Shown piece by piece: positions 1 through 9,337 of a stretch of 37,178 nucleotides of DNA; the stretch's first letter is position 1; each line of letters opens with the position of its first letter. The position numbers and the translations under genes are program-made. A model generated the notes under the pieces. The model had not been told where the DNA came from. It was given only the letters and a program-made list of their open reading frames with translations, and did not search any database. The stretch covers positions 1-37,178 of the forward strand of contig JAMPGN010000011.1 in assembly GCA_023663915.1 (NCBI GenBank). The letters are read 5' to 3'. This stretch comes from Eubacterium sp. (GTDB lineage Bacteria > Bacillota_A > Clostridia > Lachnospirales > Lachnospiraceae).

Positions 1-60
1 CTTTCAAAATGTGAAATTCGGTTACAAAACGGGAAAGTCGGTTTGCAATCGAGGTGCAAA

Positions 61-97
61 GCTAAATCGCAAACGAGCGGAGCTCGTTTTGTGATAG
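61..97. repeat. Long imperfect hairpin with GGA loop
   Basis: The arms 61-78 and 82-97 pair around a GGA loop at 79-81. The inner eight base pairs (AAACGAGC/GCTCGTTT) are perfect, and the outer part continues to GCTA/TAGC with a small bulge. There is no U-tract directly behind it, so a simple terminator is not supported. It belongs with the other three-base-loop hairpins at 788-836 and 29148-29196. It may be a REP-like intergenic element or the end of an upstream transcript. Confidence 0.5.
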
Positions 98-123
98 CTT
101 CGGCCTTGTTTGTGACATTTTGG

Positions 124-152
124 TTTACGATTAGGACAGGTTATGGTACAAT
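124..152 (+). promoter_or_regulatory. Sigma-A type promoter of the 246-785 gene
   Basis: TTTACG at 124-129 and TACAAT at 147-152 are separated by 17 bp. They match the -35 consensus at 4 of 6 positions and the -10 at 5 of 6. The start codon at 246 would leave a leader of about 87 nt. Confidence 0.55.
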
Positions 153-245
153 AGAGCCAGATGTGTAAAAGTGCGCGTCAGAGAGGTATACAGAAGAAAC
201 AGGAATCAGATTGCGACAAGTATAAGCAGAAACGGAGAGAGCGAT

Positions 246-785
246 ATGTATATTAACGATCTCGGCATAGGAAGAGTCACTACGGATCATAGCGTGAGCG
301 GTATTAGTTCTACAGGAAGCGTAAGCAGAATCTCTTCCGTAAACCGGCGAAATAACCTTGCGAAGCTGTCCAACACAGCGTCTGGTAAAACGACGGACTA
401 TGCCACTGTGATGAAAAATGCGGTGGAGAGCGAGAGAGCTTTGTCGAATCCCACTTTCGCGACAGCGGGAGATATCATTATTCAGGAAGCCTTTAAGAAG
501 ATGGAGACTGATCCGGAATGGGAAGAGTCGGTGATGGATAAGGTGAAGGATTATTATGCCGGAGATTATGTGGCAAATAGCGCGCAGACCAGCTATCAGA
601 ATCTGTTGGGATCGAGCAGCCTGCAGAATTATCTGATTCAGAGTCTGATCGGCGGGACAGGCACATGGGGACTCGGCTTGACGGGAAATTCGTCTTACGG
701 AATCAGTAATCTGGCGGCGTCGGCTTATGGGAGTGTGATGAACAGCGGGCTGAGCAGTAGTTTGTTTGGAGATTGGCAACTATAA
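246..785 (+). CDS. Hypothetical protein, 179 aa, Ser/Gly-rich
   Basis: I do not recognise this protein. I chose ATG 246 because GGAGAGA lies at 234-240, five bases upstream; the frame is open further upstream (from 171) without a comparable ribosome site. The product has no signal peptide or membrane segment. The N-terminal 60 residues are rich in Ser, Thr and Arg and look disordered. A central helical stretch (residues about 60-110, with METDPEWEESVMDKVKDYY) follows, then a Ser/Gly/Leu-rich C-terminus. It stands alone behind its own promoter and ends in hairpins plus a terminator at 914-940. A real coding gene is likely; the function is unknown. Confidence 0.6.
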   Translation: MYINDLGIGRVTTDHSVSGISSTGSVSRISSVNRRNNLAKLSNTASGKTTDYATVMKNAVESERALSNPTFATAGDIIIQEAFKKMETDPEWEESVMDKVKDYYAGDYVANSAQTSYQNLLGSSSLQNYLIQSLIGGTGTWGLGLTGNSSYGISNLAASAYGSVMNSGLSSSLFGDWQL

Positions 786-787
786 AA

Positions 788-836
788 AAAGTAAATCGCT
801 TCGCGATTTACTTTGCGAGTTTGCTTCGCAAACTCG
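788..836. repeat. Two adjacent perfect hairpins with TTC loops
   Basis: Hairpin A has a 12-bp perfect stem, 788-799 with 803-814, and loop TTC. Hairpin B has a 9-bp perfect stem, 816-824 with 828-836, and loop TTC. They sit directly behind the stop codon at 785. Neither is followed by a T-run, although an A-run precedes the first, so they could terminate a minus-strand transcript. Confidence 0.6.
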
Positions 837-863
837 GAGAGGGCATGGGACTTTCTATAGCAT

Positions 864-881
864 GAAGTGATAAATCACTTC
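864..881. repeat. Third hairpin, 8-bp perfect stem
   Basis: GAAGTGAT (864-871) pairs with ATCACTTC (874-881). The bases after it (about 881-900) repeat, with a few transitions, the bases after hairpin B (about 828-846). This suggests a diverged duplication of a hairpin-plus-tail unit. Confidence 0.45.
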
Positions 882-913
882 GTAAACTTGGAGAAGGCAT
901 AAAGATTTAGATA

Positions 914-940
914 AAACCGTTGCATGGCAGCGGTTTTTTT
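914..940 (+). terminator. Rho-independent terminator
   Basis: AAACCGTTGC at 914-923 pairs with GCAGCGGTTT, with one wobble or mismatch, and is followed by a T-run to 940. It closes the transcript of the 246-785 gene. Confidence 0.75.
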
Positions 941-1043
941 GATGCGATAATTTCGTCAAGAAGTGGATATAGATAGGAACAATAATTGCAATTGCACAGT
1001 AAACTATTGTTCGTTCTGGAGAATTGGATATCTTAGTCAGCTA

Positions 1044-1145
1044 TGCGAGGTTTCCCCCTGTTATATGTTCTTAGCTTCAGATGATTCCGGTTATATGACG
1101 GGGCAGGAGCTTCACCCGAATGGGGAACGATCGTGGGGTAAGTGA
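1044..1145 (+). pseudogene. C-terminal remnant of an SDR oxidoreductase
   Basis: The reading frame ending at the TGA at 1143-1145 encodes FLASDDSGYMTGQELHPNG. This matches the well-known C-terminal signature of short-chain dehydrogenases of the general-stress/YhdF type (YFLASDDSSYMTGQ-x-LHxNGG), where this loop and strand close the active site. The preceding residues EVSPCYM correspond to the usual EEVAPCYV. Upstream the frame opens only to about 963, with no ribosome site and no Rossmann fold. About 220 residues are therefore missing, and this is a gene fragment rather than a functional gene. Confidence 0.6.
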
Positions 1146-1190
1146 TCTTTCGGCAAAGCAGTACAGTACGGATAGTATAACATAAATACC

Positions 1191-1250
1191 TCTATAGAAT
1201 AAATATATATATTCAATAGAGTTGACTAAAAGAAATAAATTTTCTATAAT
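1191..1250 (+). promoter_or_regulatory. Promoter P1 of the adhesin/kinase operon with twin operators
   Basis: TTGACT at 1222-1227 and TATAAT at 1245-1250 have a 17-bp spacer, a strong sigma-A promoter. Directly upstream are two copies of an inverted repeat: TCTATAGA at 1191-1198 and the one-mismatch copy TCAATAGA at 1213-1220. Their centres are 22 bp apart, and the proximal copy ends one base before the -35. The layout is identical in spacing to that at 12278-12337. The proximal site is centred near -41 from the expected start of transcription, a classical class II activator position, although repression by blocking the -35 is also possible. The best candidate regulator is the XRE protein at 11813-12145. 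Confidence 0.8.
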
Positions 1251-1299
1251 ACTTTTGGATGCAAACGATAACTTTAGACGAAAAGGACGGTAGATTACG

Positions 1300-4200
1300 A
1301 TGAAGCATAAGTCATTGCAGGGAATTACAGCGTTTATATTGGCGGGGACGATATTGTTTTCAGATATTTTTAGCTTTCCGTCCAAAGCATCTTGGATCAA
1401 CGTCGATTCCTCGCAGGGCACAGTCGGCGAAGAAAATACGGAAGCGGAATATCAGAGCAGTATAGGAAGTGAGACTGTAGGTGAAGAGGCAGACGGAGCA
1501 GGTCAGGTGGAAAGAGAAGAGGAATTCTCTGCAAATGAAAATCAAGGAGATGGTGAAGAAAAGGGAGAGGAAACAGGAGAGGAAGAAAAGGACGAAGAAA
1601 CCGAAGAGGGAGAAAGTAGGGACGAGAAACCAGGAGAAGAGACAGAAAGTGCCGGATTAGAGGAGGAAGCAGGAAATCAGGAATCAGAAGGAGAAGGAAA
1701 CGAAGACGAGGCATTGGAAGAGGGAGAGCCAGAGGATACAGAATCGGAAGAGCTGGGATCAGAAGAAACAAATCGATGCGACGAAGAGGAACTGGCGGAG
1801 ACGGTCAGTGAGAATAGCATTACTGAAAGTAAGTTTATAAGTGCGGTTAGTGAGAATACAATAGAGGAAGAAAAATGGGGTAAAAATGTTGGGCATACAT
1901 TACCGGTAATGTATTCATTAGATGGGGAAAATGTATCTGTAGAGTTTAAAGATGGTGATAACAATAGTAGTGTTGGAGTATATGAACCAGCTAAAAAGTA
2001 TATATTACCGAAATCAGAGCAGGGAAGTCAGTTGATAGAATCGGAAGAAACCGAAAAAAACCGTGACTGGACATATGCAATGTGCAGCGCCTTGGAATCG
2101 GGCATTAAAAAAAAGGAACCCGGCGTAGAAGCGTCAATAGAGAGGGATAAACTGACTACATATTTATATGGTGCAGACAGAAATACAGAAAATGACCAAT
2201 ACGGAAATATTTCAAAAGATCATGTAGAGGATCCGGGGGATGGAACAGGAAATGTAAATACGGCAATGTGGGCAGCGGCGACAGGATATGCTCTTACAAA
2301 TAGAGATGCGCCCGATCAAAATTATCGTATTGAAAATGTTTTCATTTATCATGGGTGGGAACGGAAAAGAATTAAGCAGGCAATTGAGACACGGGGCGAA
2401 GTTGTTACATCAATCTATTGTTTGGAAAATGGTTTTCAATATAATAAAGAATCTACGGATGAGTGTAAGTTATCTTATCATTGTAATAAGACATGGATTA
2501 CAGAGTATCCAAACCACACTAAGGAAGCTCTTAAGGAACATTCAATTACGATTATAGGATGGGATGATGACTTTTCATATGAGTGGTTTTCAAATGGGGA
2601 AACAGATTTGGTTAAAGATCCCTCCATGGATAAAAAATCATATTATGGAGCATGGTTAATTAAGGATGCATACGGATATGAAAACCAGCATTATTATTGG
2701 GTATCTTACTATGAAGATATATGGTTTGCCTATGAGAACAAATGCTTTTGTTATTCTTTTGACATTGAAAAAGAAAACGAGAATGCGCATACATACCAGT
2801 ATGACGGCGGCAGTGGCATTTCTAAGGGCAATTATGCGACCGCGGTCAATATTTTCCCGAAGGCGGAGCAGGACGAGGTATTAAAATCGATATCCTTCGG
2901 AACGCTTACCAGAGATGCACAATATGGCATACAGGTATATTTAGAGGCAGAGCCGGCAAGTGATGGCGGTCAGCCGGTACTTGAAAAACCACTGTTCCAG
3001 AAGGAAATGCAGACAGAGGGAGACGGATATACGCAATGGGGCTACTATACCATCGATTTAGAGAAGTATAAGGATCAGTATGCCTGTGAACCGCGACTTA
3101 GGAAAACAAAGGATCACAGGGAATGGTTTGCAGTGGCAGTCACAATAAACGGTAATGGACAAGTCCCGTGTTTCTGGGTGGACAGCGCCACAAAGGAGGG
3201 GATTCTGCCGGTCTGCACGCCGGATTTAGACAATGAGCGGCAAAGCTACGTCTATCAAAATGGAAAATGGGAAGATCTGGCAGATATTGAAAAGGGATCC
3301 AATATTAGGATCAAAGCGCACACGGAGGATCGCTTCACCCTAACGGCATCCAGTGAGAATGTCTGGCTGGGCGACAGTTTAGAACTGTCTGCAAGTATAG
3401 GAGGCAGGGCTGTGGAAACGACAGATCTGCATTGGCATTCTGATGATGAGGAAATTATCGCAATATCGGAAGACGAACAACGCGTGGACGTAAGGAAAGC
3501 AGGCACTGTCCGGATCACGGTAACATCTGAGCAGTATGGGTCAGATACGGTTGAGATTACCGTGAAAGACGTCACCTTTGCGGAAAGTCGTTTTCTGCTC
3601 TGTTCCAACAGTGTCAATAAGAAAAAAAGCAGGGGACAGATTGCGTGCAGATTTGCTCCGGAAGGCTATCAGCCGGATCACATCGAGTATTGTGTGAAGT
3701 ATGAAGAAGATGATGCCTATCTGTGGGTTGACCGGTCTAACGGAGTCGTTACAGTAAGGGAAGCAGCAGGATCGAGGAAAAATATCCCAGTTCTTGTGAA
3801 AATATATGATGATAAAGAGAACTTTACCGAGCGGGAAGTATATGTAGACTGTTATCAGACGCCCGAGAAATTCGAAATCATCAATGAAAAGCAGGAAATA
3901 CAGGGTGATTTGGCACTCAAGGTCTATGAAGAACGGCAGCTGGCAATCAGGATTATAGAGCCGGCGGAAGCCGTCAGTTCGGATCTTTTATGGCGCTCAT
4001 CAAACGCTGCAGTCGTCTCCGTAGATGCCAAGGGAAAGCTTTGTGCCTTGAAAGAAGGAACAGCGGATATTATAGCAGTTTCTGATGATGATCCAGACAA
4101 TAAGACACAGGTCAGAGTGACCGTGGGTTCTGCCATATCACAAATATCTTTTGGAGAAAGCTATATCACACTTGAACCGGAAGAATCTCGGAAAATAGAG

Positions 4201-7200
4201 GTAAAGGTGATTCCGGGGAATGCGGACCGTTCAGAACTGAAATATACGCTGACGGATTTAGACGGAAATGATATGGGCTTATATAATGAAAGTCTGTCAT
4301 TTGATCCGGATACAGGAATACTTACTGCCGGACATGAAAGTATGAAGATTACAAAATGCAGGCTCTATGTAGAATGTGACGGTGTAAGGAATAGCTGCTA
4401 TATCAAGATCAACGTACCGGTACGGAAGCTGTGGCTGAGTTTTTCACCAGACAGTATTGTGACGAATCAGAGAGTAGTGACTTCCGCATCGGATCGCGTA
4501 TACAACCCGATTAAACTTTACTGCCATTTAGAGCCAGAGACGCTTACGGCTGAGGACGTGTCGATTTTCTATCATTCCGACAATCCCGAAGTAGCGCAGG
4601 TTACAAGCAGTGGAGAGGTCATTCCGCTTAAGGCGGGAAGCGTCTATCTGGCAGCGGAAACGGAGAGCGGTCTCAGCGCGCGGGCATATTTGAACATTGG
4701 TAGTCGGTATGCATATGAGGAACTGACGTTATTTGTCAGTGACAGTAAAATCTATGCAGGCGGTCTGATAGAAACAGAGCCGGAGACGACTGTGGCTACA
4801 GTATTACAGGAAGACGGGTCAGCGGCGCGGGCAGAGGATTTTGAATGGGAGTCATCGAACGAAACTATAGCCACGGTAGATGAGGGCGGGCAGATCAGGG
4901 CTCTCTCGGCGGGATATGTGACAATTACCGCGACTGACAGGCTGAGTCCCGCGAATTATGCTAGGAAAACTATACGGGTGGGAATCGGTGTCGGGGAGCT
5001 TCGGGCAACAAGAGATGTGATCGAGGTTGCGCAGTATCATACCGTACCAGTTTCTTATGAAGTAATACCAGAGAATGCAGACGAAAAGACGGTGACGATG
5101 TATGCAGATGACGATGAGATCGTCTGGTGTGGCGATGGGGAAATTTATGGCAGGGAACCGGGCAGAACTACGATTTATCTTGAGACTGAAAACGGTGTCA
5201 GAACAGCTGTCTTAGTAAGAGTGATGGAACAGGAAACAAGTTTTATTAAGGCTGAGCTGACGAGAGAAGACACGGCGATCGAATATATTACAACAAAGGG
5301 AACGAGCATGTCCCGTGCGCAGGTGAAAGCGGAAGCCATGGATGGAACTGGGCATACAGCCGGCGTCAGTCAGATTTTTGATTTTTATAGTGCAGATCCG
5401 GAAATCGCGCAGGTAGACGAGCATGGATATGTAACGGGTGGAAAAGAAGGCGAGACGTCTATTTGGGTTTCGGCGACAGATGGCAGCAAGATCAGTACCT
5501 TGGTCAATGTAACCGTGAAGAAGGAGAAAAGCGGAATCAAATCTGTGTTTTTAAATCATAACACGGTAGAAATGGGAGTCGGGGAACAGGTCGAACTGAT
5601 CGCCGCCACGCTTCCGGAAAATGCAGCCGGTTTGCATGGCGTGACATGGAAAACCTTGGATGCATCAGTGGCGCACGTCGATTCACAGGGACTGGTACAG
5701 ACACAGGGATATGGACAGACATGGATTGTTGCAGAGTCTATGGATGGTCTAAAAAGTGCGAAATGTGAAATTAAGGTGCTGCCGATCGCTTCGGGAATTA
5801 CGTTATTAAAAGTTGACAGTCAGACGTTGGAAAATAAATGGATCAATCCCCAGGCTGGCTATCAGATCGCCGTATACGGAAATGACGGAAGAGATTATCG
5901 GGCATACTGCGAATTTGCCAGCAGTAATGAAGCGGTGTGTACGGTAAATGAAGCGGGATTGGTTGTGCCTGCGAATGGAGCTGATACTGGCACTTGTACG
6001 ATTACTGCAAAAGTAAAGAACGACCCTTTAGGCAGAAAAATATCGTTTCGGGTAAAATTGACGGATCAAGTACAGGTTTCAACCTTGCGTCTGTATGCCA
6101 AGAGTGCGGCGGGACAAAAAGAAGTGAGCGTCGATGCGCCTCTCTATCTGCCGCTGGAGATCGGTGGAAAGATCACGCTGGAAGGAAAGGCATTTGACAG
6201 AAATGGCAGCATAATGGGGAAAAGCACTCTTAAATGGAGTACATCAGATGCAAAGGTGATGTCCGTGAAGCTGCTAAAAGACGGTACGGTACAAGGAACG
6301 ATAAAAGGAAGCGGCAGCTGCATTCTAACCTGTAGTGTACATAAGCAGCAACAGATGTCTGTTACTGTGCCAGTCTACATCTATGCAAGGAAGCCTGTTC
6401 TCACACAGAGTAATGTATCGGTAAATTTATCGAAAGACGAGGCGGTTTTACTTCCGCTTCAAACATGCGTTGGAACGGAAATGGAAGAAATACGTCTTCT
6501 GTATATCAAAAAGGGAAAAGAATATTGGAACAGCGGATTTCAGATTACACAGGATGAGACGAATGCCGGCAAGTATTTGTTGGAATACCATGCGGAGGAG
6601 CTGAAAAAGGGAAATTATATCGTATATGCCAAGGCTGTGATAAGATTCGATGGTTCCGAGACAGGCAGGATACTGAGAGAAGCCTATCACGGACAGGAAA
6701 GTAGCATTGAGATTCTGGAGATTCCTGTTAAGGTGAGCGAACAGCTGCCTAAGATAAAACTGAAACAGCCAGTACTAAATGTATTTGAGAAAAATGCGGA
6801 AGTACCATTGGAATTGTCCGTAAATGGGGAAGAGATCGATAGCGTGGAGCTTTCCGATGGTAAAAACACCGGCATCAATAAGAAGTTTAAACTGGTGAAG
6901 AAGGAGGGGCAATTCTGGCTGTGTGCATTGAGCGGTGAGAAGGGAAACTATCAGGCAATCCTGTCCGTTTATGTAAAAGGTTATGATCAGACCAATCCTA
7001 TTACAATGAAATGTACGATTAAAACGGTCATGAATAAGCCAAAGCTGAAAGCAGAGACAGAGAAGCTTTTTGTTTGTAGGGGGCAGAAGGAGGAAGCTGC
7101 GGCGGCATTTCGCATTCTGAATCCTGTCACAGGTCGCTTTATTTCGGAGGGGGAGTATTATGCGATCGATCAAGGCGGTATTTTGCAAGGAGACCAGGTA

Positions 7201-8244
7201 GTGTTAAGCGGGCTGGACACATATGGCAAAAAGACAATAGAGCTTTCGGTCAAAAATGAAAGTCTATGGAATGATACAGTATCCCTAAAGATTCCGGTCA
7301 CAATTGAAGATGAAAAGAAAATGACTCTGGAAACGAGCTTGAATAAGATTACGCTGAATAAAAAGCTTAGTGGGGACTGCGCGTGCGTCAGTGTCGGTAT
7401 GAAGCAGCAAAATGTCCGGATTACTAAGATAGAAGAGGTTGCCATTTATAATAGGGCTGGCAGACTGACACGGGATATCACAGGTAAGATTACGGATAGT
7501 GGAGCGAATATCATAGAGTTTCATGCAGAAGATGGTTGCGAAAAAGGAAAATACAAAGTGGAGATTTCAGCGACGGTAGAGCGGAGGGAATCGGATGCAC
7601 TTATTAAGACGTGGACATGTATGAAGACGCTTACATTAAATGTAGAGGAAGCCTCACCGTCTGTTAAAGTTAAATTAAAGGGCAATATTGACTTATACAA
7701 TCGGGAAGAGACTTATATGACGGGTACTGTAAGCGTAAGCCATGTAGCTGACAAAGTGGCGGATATTGTGTCTGACCGAAATGATTTTATGGTTTCTTAT
7801 GATGAAGCGAAGGAGCAGTTTGTCCTAAAATTAAAGGCGAATCAAAGAATCTCCAAAAAGAAACAGACGGTTATTCTGAAAATCAAGATGCGTAATGGAA
7901 CGCAGTTGGAGAAAGCTGTTACAGTGAATCTCAAGGAAACTGGAATCAAGTGGAAAAAGCAGAATCCGGAAGTTATATATAAAAGTATGGGTACCCAGAA
8001 TATAATGATTCCGTTTGAAACAGAAACGTCGTTAGGCGCGGACATGAAAATAACAGTATTAAGTGTGCCGAAAGGAATGCATGCGGATGCATCTCACGGA
8101 CAGCTGGCGGTATCGCTGGATCATGCAGGGATAAAACCGGGGAAATATAAAATAAAGACAGCGGTATGGTTTATGGATTCTGATCAATCGACGCCTATGG
8201 GAAGCGTTGCGGTCAAGAAAGAAATGGTCGTTCAAGTGAAATAG
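1300..8244 (+). CDS. Giant secreted Big_2 (Ig-like) protein with degenerate C1 peptidase domain
   Basis: This 2314-aa surface or secreted protein is the first gene behind P1. It opens with a signal peptide (basic MKHKS, then a hydrophobic stretch to about residue 30). A very acidic Glu-rich linker covers roughly 45-185. A papain-like domain covers about 240-500. About nine bacterial Ig-like Big_2 repeats (W/F-x-SS/D...V-x-G...G...I-x-A) cover roughly 680-1680, and a further beta-rich region runs to the end. The papain-like domain keeps the His motif (H414, HSITIIGWDDDF), but the Cys-Trp motif reads TYAMCSALES, with Thr258 at the nucleophile position. The Asn motif reads WLIKDAYG, with Asp456 for Asn. 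It is probably a binding module rather than a protease. No LPxTG anchor is seen. The likely role, adhesin or matrix protein, is inferred from architecture. Confidence 0.85.
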   Translation: MKHKSLQGITAFILAGTILFSDIFSFPSKASWINVDSSQGTVGEENTEAEYQSSIGSETVGEEADGAGQVEREEEFSANENQGDGEEKGEETGEEEKDEETEEGESRDEKPGEETESAGLEEEAGNQESEGEGNEDEALEEGEPEDTESEELGSEETNRCDEEELAETVSENSITESKFISAVSENTIEEEKWGKNVGHTLPVMYSLDGENVSVEFKDGDNNSSVGVYEPAKKYILPKSEQGSQLIESEETEKNRDWTYAMCSALESGIKKKEPGVEASIERDKLTTYLYGADRNTENDQYGNISKDHVEDPGDGTGNVNTAMWAAATGYALTNRDAPDQNYRIENVFIYHGWERKRIKQAIETRGEVVTSIYCLENGFQYNKESTDECKLSYHCNKTWITEYPNHTKEALKEHSITIIGWDDDFSYEWFSNGETDLVKDPSMDKKSYYGAWLIKDAYGYENQHYYWVSYYEDIWFAYENKCFCYSFDIEKENENAHTYQYDGGSGISKGNYATAVNIFPKAEQDEVLKSISFGTLTRDAQYGIQVYLEAEPASDGGQPVLEKPLFQKEMQTEGDGYTQWGYYTIDLEKYKDQYACEPRLRKTKDHREWFAVAVTINGNGQVPCFWVDSATKEGILPVCTPDLDNERQSYVYQNGKWEDLADIEKGSNIRIKAHTEDRFTLTASSENVWLGDSLELSASIGGRAVETTDLHWHSDDEEIIAISEDEQRVDVRKAGTVRITVTSEQYGSDTVEITVKDVTFAESRFLLCSNSVNKKKSRGQIACRFAPEGYQPDHIEYCVKYEEDDAYLWVDRSNGVVTVREAAGSRKNIPVLVKIYDDKENFTEREVYVDCYQTPEKFEIINEKQEIQGDLALKVYEERQLAIRIIEPAEAVSSDLLWRSSNAAVVSVDAKGKLCALKEGTADIIAVSDDDPDNKTQVRVTVGSAISQISFGESYITLEPEESRKIEVKVIPGNADRSELKYTLTDLDGNDMGLYNESLSFDPDTGILTAGHESMKITKCRLYVECDGVRNSCYIKINVPVRKLWLSFSPDSIVTNQRVVTSASDRVYNPIKLYCHLEPETLTAEDVSIFYHSDNPEVAQVTSSGEVIPLKAGSVYLAAETESGLSARAYLNIGSRYAYEELTLFVSDSKIYAGGLIETEPETTVATVLQEDGSAARAEDFEWESSNETIATVDEGGQIRALSAGYVTITATDRLSPANYARKTIRVGIGVGELRATRDVIEVAQYHTVPVSYEVIPENADEKTVTMYADDDEIVWCGDGEIYGREPGRTTIYLETENGVRTAVLVRVMEQETSFIKAELTREDTAIEYITTKGTSMSRAQVKAEAMDGTGHTAGVSQIFDFYSADPEIAQVDEHGYVTGGKEGETSIWVSATDGSKISTLVNVTVKKEKSGIKSVFLNHNTVEMGVGEQVELIAATLPENAAGLHGVTWKTLDASVAHVDSQGLVQTQGYGQTWIVAESMDGLKSAKCEIKVLPIASGITLLKVDSQTLENKWINPQAGYQIAVYGNDGRDYRAYCEFASSNEAVCTVNEAGLVVPANGADTGTCTITAKVKNDPLGRKISFRVKLTDQVQVSTLRLYAKSAAGQKEVSVDAPLYLPLEIGGKITLEGKAFDRNGSIMGKSTLKWSTSDAKVMSVKLLKDGTVQGTIKGSGSCILTCSVHKQQQMSVTVPVYIYARKPVLTQSNVSVNLSKDEAVLLPLQTCVGTEMEEIRLLYIKKGKEYWNSGFQITQDETNAGKYLLEYHAEELKKGNYIVYAKAVIRFDGSETGRILREAYHGQESSIEILEIPVKVSEQLPKIKLKQPVLNVFEKNAEVPLELSVNGEEIDSVELSDGKNTGINKKFKLVKKEGQFWLCALSGEKGNYQAILSVYVKGYDQTNPITMKCTIKTVMNKPKLKAETEKLFVCRGQKEEAAAAFRILNPVTGRFISEGEYYAIDQGGILQGDQVVLSGLDTYGKKTIELSVKNESLWNDTVSLKIPVTIEDEKKMTLETSLNKITLNKKLSGDCACVSVGMKQQNVRITKIEEVAIYNRAGRLTRDITGKITDSGANIIEFHAEDGCEKGKYKVEISATVERRESDALIKTWTCMKTLTLNVEEASPSVKVKLKGNIDLYNREETYMTGTVSVSHVADKVADIVSDRNDFMVSYDEAKEQFVLKLKANQRISKKKQTVILKIKMRNGTQLEKAVTVNLKETGIKWKKQNPEVIYKSMGTQNIMIPFETETSLGADMKITVLSVPKGMHADASHGQLAVSLDHAGIKPGKYKIKTAVWFMDSDQSTPMGSVAVKKEMVVQVK

Positions 8245-8301
8245 GAAAATGCATGACAGAAATCCATTATGCGCAAAGGCGTGATAGAAATGAGGATTAA
8301 G

Positions 8302-9330
8302 ATGAACAAAAGAAAGTGGAAAAAGCTGATAAAAAGCAGTTACAAAATTGTTCTTATGGGAGTATGCGGTGTGGCGGTGAGTAGTAGTGTCATTGTTGTA
8401 AATGCTGAAAAGCTTAACTCTAAAAAGCAATATTATCAAAACATAAAAGTAACACAGAAATATTATATGAATTATGGATTTGAGGAGGTGCTCTTATCCT
8501 ATCAAAGTATGGTTGAGGGAGAGGCAGCATCGTGTGAAGAATTTCTTCAGGTTGCAGAGGAACTCTTGGGAGCCGGGGAAGCGGATAAGGCGATAGCATT
8601 ATTGCAAAAGGCGCTGCAGCTATATTCGGATCGTCCAGAAATTTATCTAAAAATGGTGAGCATATATGAGCAGATGGGGGAGAAGGAAAAGGCGGAACAG
8701 ATTAGGGAACAGGGGCTTGAGAGAACCGGTGACAATAGGCTGATCAAGAAGGAAACAGCTATCACAACAGCAATAGATGACCGGAGAGAAAACGAAAAGC
8801 CAAAGGCGTTGATACCTAAAATGCTGCAAACTGTATCCACATCTGAGCAGGAGAAAAATGTACCGACAGAACAGGGAAATGCTGCTACTGACAGCAGGAC
8901 AAATCAAAATGGCAGTAATCAACAGCAAGCAGCAGGGCAGGTGCAACAGCAATCAGAAGAACCGTCGGGGCAGAATAACGGTGATAGACCTACGCCAGAA
9001 CCAACACCTACGCCAGAACCAACACCTACGCCAGAACCAACACCTACACCAGAACCGACGCCTACACCGGAACCGACGCCTATATCGGAACCAACACCTA
9101 CACCAGAACCGACGCCTACACCGGAACCAACACCAACACCGGAACCAACGCCGACGCCGGAACCGACACCTACACCGGAGCCGACGCCGACACCGGAACC
9201 GACGCCAACGCCGGAACCAACACCAATGCCGGAACCGACGCCGACACCGGAGCCGACACCGGAACCAACACCAACACCGGAACCAACGCCGACGCCGGAA
9301 CCAACACCAACACCTATACCAGAGGAGTAA
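8302..9330 (+). CDS. Membrane-anchored TPR protein with (PTPTPE)n tail
   Basis: This 342-aa protein has a basic N-terminus and one membrane segment (about residues 15-36, [14 protein letters not shown] onward), which probably leaves the rest outside the cell. A TPR-like helical region (about 70-140: [28 protein letters not shown]) follows. Then comes a Gln/Asn-rich linker and a C-terminal tail of Pro-Thr-Pro-Thr-Pro-Glu units from about residue 230 to the end. Such Pro-rich tails typically cross or stand off the cell wall. I chose ATG 8302 for the GAGGA five bases upstream; 8290 and 8269 are in-frame alternatives. It follows the giant Big_2 gene by under 60 bp and ends eight bases before the kinase start, so it is cotranscribed. 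Function unknown; a wall-spanning scaffold is an inference. Confidence 0.75.
   Translation: MNKRKWKKLIKSSYKIVLMGVCGVAVSSSVIVVNAEKLNSKKQYYQNIKVTQKYYMNYGFEEVLLSYQSMVEGEAASCEEFLQVAEELLGAGEADKAIALLQKALQLYSDRPEIYLKMVSIYEQMGEKEKAEQIREQGLERTGDNRLIKKETAITTAIDDRRENEKPKALIPKMLQTVSTSEQEKNVPTEQGNAATDSRTNQNGSNQQQAAGQVQQQSEEPSGQNNGDRPTPEPTPTPEPTPTPEPTPTPEPTPTPEPTPISEPTPTPEPTPTPEPTPTPEPTPTPEPTPTPEPTPTPEPTPTPEPTPMPEPTPTPEPTPEPTPTPEPTPTPEPTPTPIPEE
8989..9318 (+). repeat. 18-bp coding tandem repeat (PTPTPE)
   Basis: About 17-18 copies of an 18-bp unit of the form CCN-ACN-CCN-ACN-CCN-GAR. Most variation lies at third codon positions; PTPISE and PTPMPE are the exceptions, and one short PTPE unit is present. Because the unit is a multiple of three, copy-number change alters tail length without a frameshift. 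The strong periodicity also keeps other frames open on both strands, producing spurious ORFs. Confidence 0.9.
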
Positions 9331-9337
9331 CACAATA

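Noticed and set aside
853..860. TTCTATAG near the terminator
   Set aside because: Incomplete palindrome without partner or promoter; not counted as an operator.
963..1043. N-terminal part of a 60-codon frame in front of the SDR remnant
   Set aside because: It has a GTG start without a ribosome site and no resemblance to the SDR family, so it is not listed as a gene.
8989..9318. Repeat array considered as CRISPR
   Set aside because: There are no unique spacers. The unit is 18 bp, back to back, and in frame with a Pro-rich protein.
8858..9337. Open frame continuing upstream of the kinase ATG through the PTPTPE repeat
   Set aside because: It encodes an Arg/Gln/His-rich low-complexity product that is only the shifted reading of the 18-bp repeat. 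The kinase homology and a good ribosome site start at 9338.
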